Part shown: positions 6,362-8,177 of the stretch, piece after piece | How positions within the stretch are numbered: position 1 is the stretch's first letter | Layout: the number at the start of each line of letters is the position of its first letter | Origin: Bacillota bacterium | Lineage (GTDB): Bacteria > Bacillota_G > SHA-98 > UBA4971 | Reading direction: 5' to 3' | NCBI GenBank assembly: GCA_012512055.1 | Contig: JAAZEW010000070.1 | Coordinates: 1-8,177 of the forward strand | Length of the DNA: 8,177 bases | The notes under the pieces: model-generated | What the model was told of the DNA's origin: nothing | The model's input: only the letters and a program-made list of their open reading frames with translations | The model's database searches: none | Made by a program: the position numbers and the translations under genes

Positions 6362-8169
6362 TTGCCGACCACCTCTCGATTCGTCCTTGATGATCTCCTG
6401 AGCCTGTCGGCTGCATCATGCGGAGTCAGCAAGACCTCGCCCCACAAAGTGTCGGATAGATCGGCAATTTGAGGCCTTCGCAAATATGCCTGTTCCATCA
6501 GTTTCGGCTGTGAAAAGACTTCACGCGGTGTTCCTTCCCCGACTACCCGTCCGTTCGCCATGACCACGACCCGCTCTGCGTAGAGACTGACTATGTTCAT
6601 GTCGTGAGTTATTATCAGTATGGTCTTGCCTTTTTCCGTGCGCAATCTCTCCAGATAGTCCAGTATCTGAAGGGATTCCAGCCAGTCCAAGCCGGTAGTC
6701 GGTTCGTCCACGATGAGTATCTCGGGTTCCATTGCTACCACAGAGGCTAGAGCGAGTCTCTGTCTTTCCCCTTTGGTGAGGTAGCGCGGCCATACTTGCC
6801 TGTATTTGTCCAGACCTATGTCAATGAGGATATCGCGTATAGCCTCCTCCATCCTGTCTTTGTCCATCCCGATATTCATAGGCCCGAATCTCAGCTCATC
6901 CTCGACAGTGTCGCAGAAGAGCTGCTCATCAGGGTTCTGAAATACATACCCGACTGTGGAACACAGGCTTGCAGTGGGCTCATTTAGGACTGACTTGCCG
7001 AAAAGGCGGATATCCCCTGCCGAAGGCCTGAGCAATCCGTTGAAATGTCTGGTCAGCGTGGTCTTTCCGGCCCCGTTCTGCCCGACGAGTGCTACGAATT
7101 CACCTGGAAATACCCTGAGGCTCGCGCCGTCCAGCGCCTTGACTCCCATAGGATACTTGAACTCAAGCTCAATTGCTTCGACGGCAGGCGCTACGTCTTG
7201 AGTTGACTGCCCTTTCTCATCGGCTTCTTGGTCCGGGCCGCTGCGTACCGTTGGGCGTGACATGACATCCGGATGCCTGCTTGAACTAGGAGCAGCTTTG
7301 TCCTCAACGGAAGCATCTCTGTCCGAAGCTTCCTTCCAAGCCCCGCCTTTGACAATTGACACCGCCTCTTCCACCGAGAAAGGCGTCTTCTCTGCACCTA
7401 TGAGGTTTCCGAACTCAACAATGCTGGGCACTCTTATGCCCACTTCCTTCAGCTCATCGACAGCGGCAAAGACCTCTTCCGGAGTGCCGCCGAGGACAAA
7501 CTCGCCTGATTTCATGACAAAGACCCGATCCGCCAGCTCAAGTATGTCATCAACCTCTTGCTCAATCATAATGACAGTCATCCCGAAGGACTTGTTGAGA
7601 TCACGTATTATTGAGAAAACACGCGCCTTGCCTTCCGGGTCCAACATGGATGTGGGTTCGTCCAGCACCATAATCTTGGGAAGCATGGCATAGACTCCTG
7701 CGATCGCAGTCGCCTGTTTCTGTCCGCCTGAAAGGCGGTGCGGAGCCCTCTGTTCGAGGCCTTGAAGCCTCATGCCTTCTATGGCGCGGGTGATCCGCTC
7801 CATGATGGTCTCATAATCGAACCCGAGGTTAGCCGGGCCGAAGGCCACGTCCTCTTCTACCGTCATTCCGAAGAGTTGCGTATCCGGGTCGCCGAACACC
7901 AGTCCTACTCTGGACGCCATCTGGGCAGTTCCCACTTCATTCGGGATCTGGCCGTCAACGACGACGTCCCCTGTAAGTTTCCCCTCGATAAACAGAGGCA
8001 CTGTGCCGTTTATGACACACGCAAGAGTGCTCTTGCCCGCACCGGTAGGACCGAGTATGGCTACGCACTCACCCTCTTTGACATCGAGGGAGATACCTTT
8101 TAGGGCTTGTCGTTTTGAGCCCTTGTAAGCAAAGGTCACGTCTTTAAGTGAAACAATCGTAGGCTCCAA
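6358..8169 (-). CDS. ecfA: Fused double ATPase of an ECF transporter (EcfA1-EcfA2 in one chain)
   Basis: Cytoplasmic ATPase that powers an energy-coupling factor importer for a vitamin, nucleoside or similar small molecule. The 603 residues hold two ABC domains. Domain 1 (about 1-235) has Walker A GPTGAGKST at 40-48, signature LSGGQ at 147-151 and Walker B ending in D170-E171. A 279-330 linker rich in Ser, Asp and Glu follows. Domain 2 (about 331-565) has Walker A GQNGAGKTT at 363-371, Q-loop Gln411, the variant signature LTKGERQR at 464-471, Walker B D488-E489 and switch His522. Domain 1 is odd: its Q-loop reads VFGDPD (Gly93, codon GGC at 7893-7891, for the usual Gln) and its switch position is Gln204 instead of His. 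The stop overlaps the EcfT start in ATGA, typical of ECF modules. The start at 8169 is TTG; the frame stays open to the window edge, so translation may begin just outside (bases 8177-8176 are TG, so a start codon at 8178 is possible). Family call is firm; substrate unknown. Confidence 0.93.
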   Translation of the reverse strand: MEPTIVSLKDVTFAYKGSKRQALKGISLDVKEGECVAILGPTGAGKSTLACVINGTVPLFIEGKLTGDVVVDGQIPNEVGTAQMASRVGLVFGDPDTQLFGMTVEEDVAFGPANLGFDYETIMERITRAIEGMRLQGLEQRAPHRLSGGQKQATAIAGVYAMLPKIMVLDEPTSMLDPEGKARVFSIIRDLNKSFGMTVIMIEQEVDDILELADRVFVMKSGEFVLGGTPEEVFAAVDELKEVGIRVPSIVEFGNLIGAEKTPFSVEEAVSIVKGGAWKEASDRDASVEDKAAPSSSRHPDVMSRPTVRSGPDQEADEKGQSTQDVAPAVEAIELEFKYPMGVKALDGASLRVFPGEFVALVGQNGAGKTTLTRHFNGLLRPSAGDIRLFGKSVLNEPTASLCSTVGYVFQNPDEQLFCDTVEDELRFGPMNIGMDKDRMEEAIRDILIDIGLDKYRQVWPRYLTKGERQRLALASVVAMEPEILIVDEPTTGLDWLESLQILDYLERLRTEKGKTILIITHDMNIVSLYAERVVVMANGRVVGEGTPREVFSQPKLMEQAYLRRPQIADLSDTLWGEVLLTPHDAADRLRRSSRTNREVVGK

Positions 8170-8177
8170 GTGGAACA

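Noticed and set aside
1..8177. CRISPR arrays, tRNA or rRNA genes, insertion sequences, riboswitches, terminators
   Set aside because: Coding genes cover nearly every base; no spaced repeat array, inverted-repeat ends, or GC hairpin followed by a T-run was seen.

Overview
The window is one strand of a densely packed bacterial operon. All eight genes lie on the minus strand and are read from the right edge (8177) to the left edge (1). Neighbours overlap by up to 29 bases or are separated by no more than 15, and no stretch is large enough for an internal promoter, terminator, RNA gene or mobile element. Most starts sit 8-11 bases behind a clear Shine-Dalgarno sequence (AAGGAGG, GGAGG, AAGGAG, GAGG), and GTG, probably also TTG, starts occur among ATG starts. 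Moderately GC-rich DNA, strong Shine-Dalgarno use, ECF transport and sugar fermentation genes suggest an anaerobic Bacillota-type bacterium. This placement is an inference, not a demonstration.

In order of transcription: (1) a fused two-domain ECF-transporter ATPase (8169-6358) and (2) its transmembrane partner EcfT (6361-5528), the energising half of a vitamin- or nucleoside-type importer whose substrate-binding S component is not in the window; (3) a PfkB/ribokinase-family kinase (5526-4501) carrying an internal tandem duplication; (4) an ADP-ribosylglycohydrolase (DraG)-fold hydrolase (4529-3501); (5) an LsrF/DhnA-type class I aldolase (3520-2762); (6) a zinc-dependent medium-chain sugar/polyol dehydrogenase (2759-1716); (7) an FGGY carbohydrate kinase (1723-251); and (8) the first 78 codons of an MFS permease (235 to beyond base 1), which starts at GTG and is cut by the window edge.

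The gene set reads as a scavenging and catabolic pathway with two modules. Genes 1-4 could import an N-glycoside such as a nucleoside or ADP-ribose derivative, break its glycosidic bond (DraG fold) and phosphorylate the released sugar or nucleoside (PfkB). Genes 5-8 fit import or export by MFS, oxidation of a polyol to a ketose, phosphorylation by the FGGY kinase and aldol cleavage of the ketose phosphate. No single known pathway (ribose, xylose, autoinducer-2, sulfoquinovose, pseudouridine) matches the whole set, so the substrate is unknown and the combination is the main point of interest. Molecular oddities are a degenerate first ATPase domain in the ECF ATPase, a 17-residue tandem repeat in the PfkB kinase, a three-residue repeat at that kinase's N-terminus, and a Phe in place of the usual His next to the conserved Asp of the aldolase.
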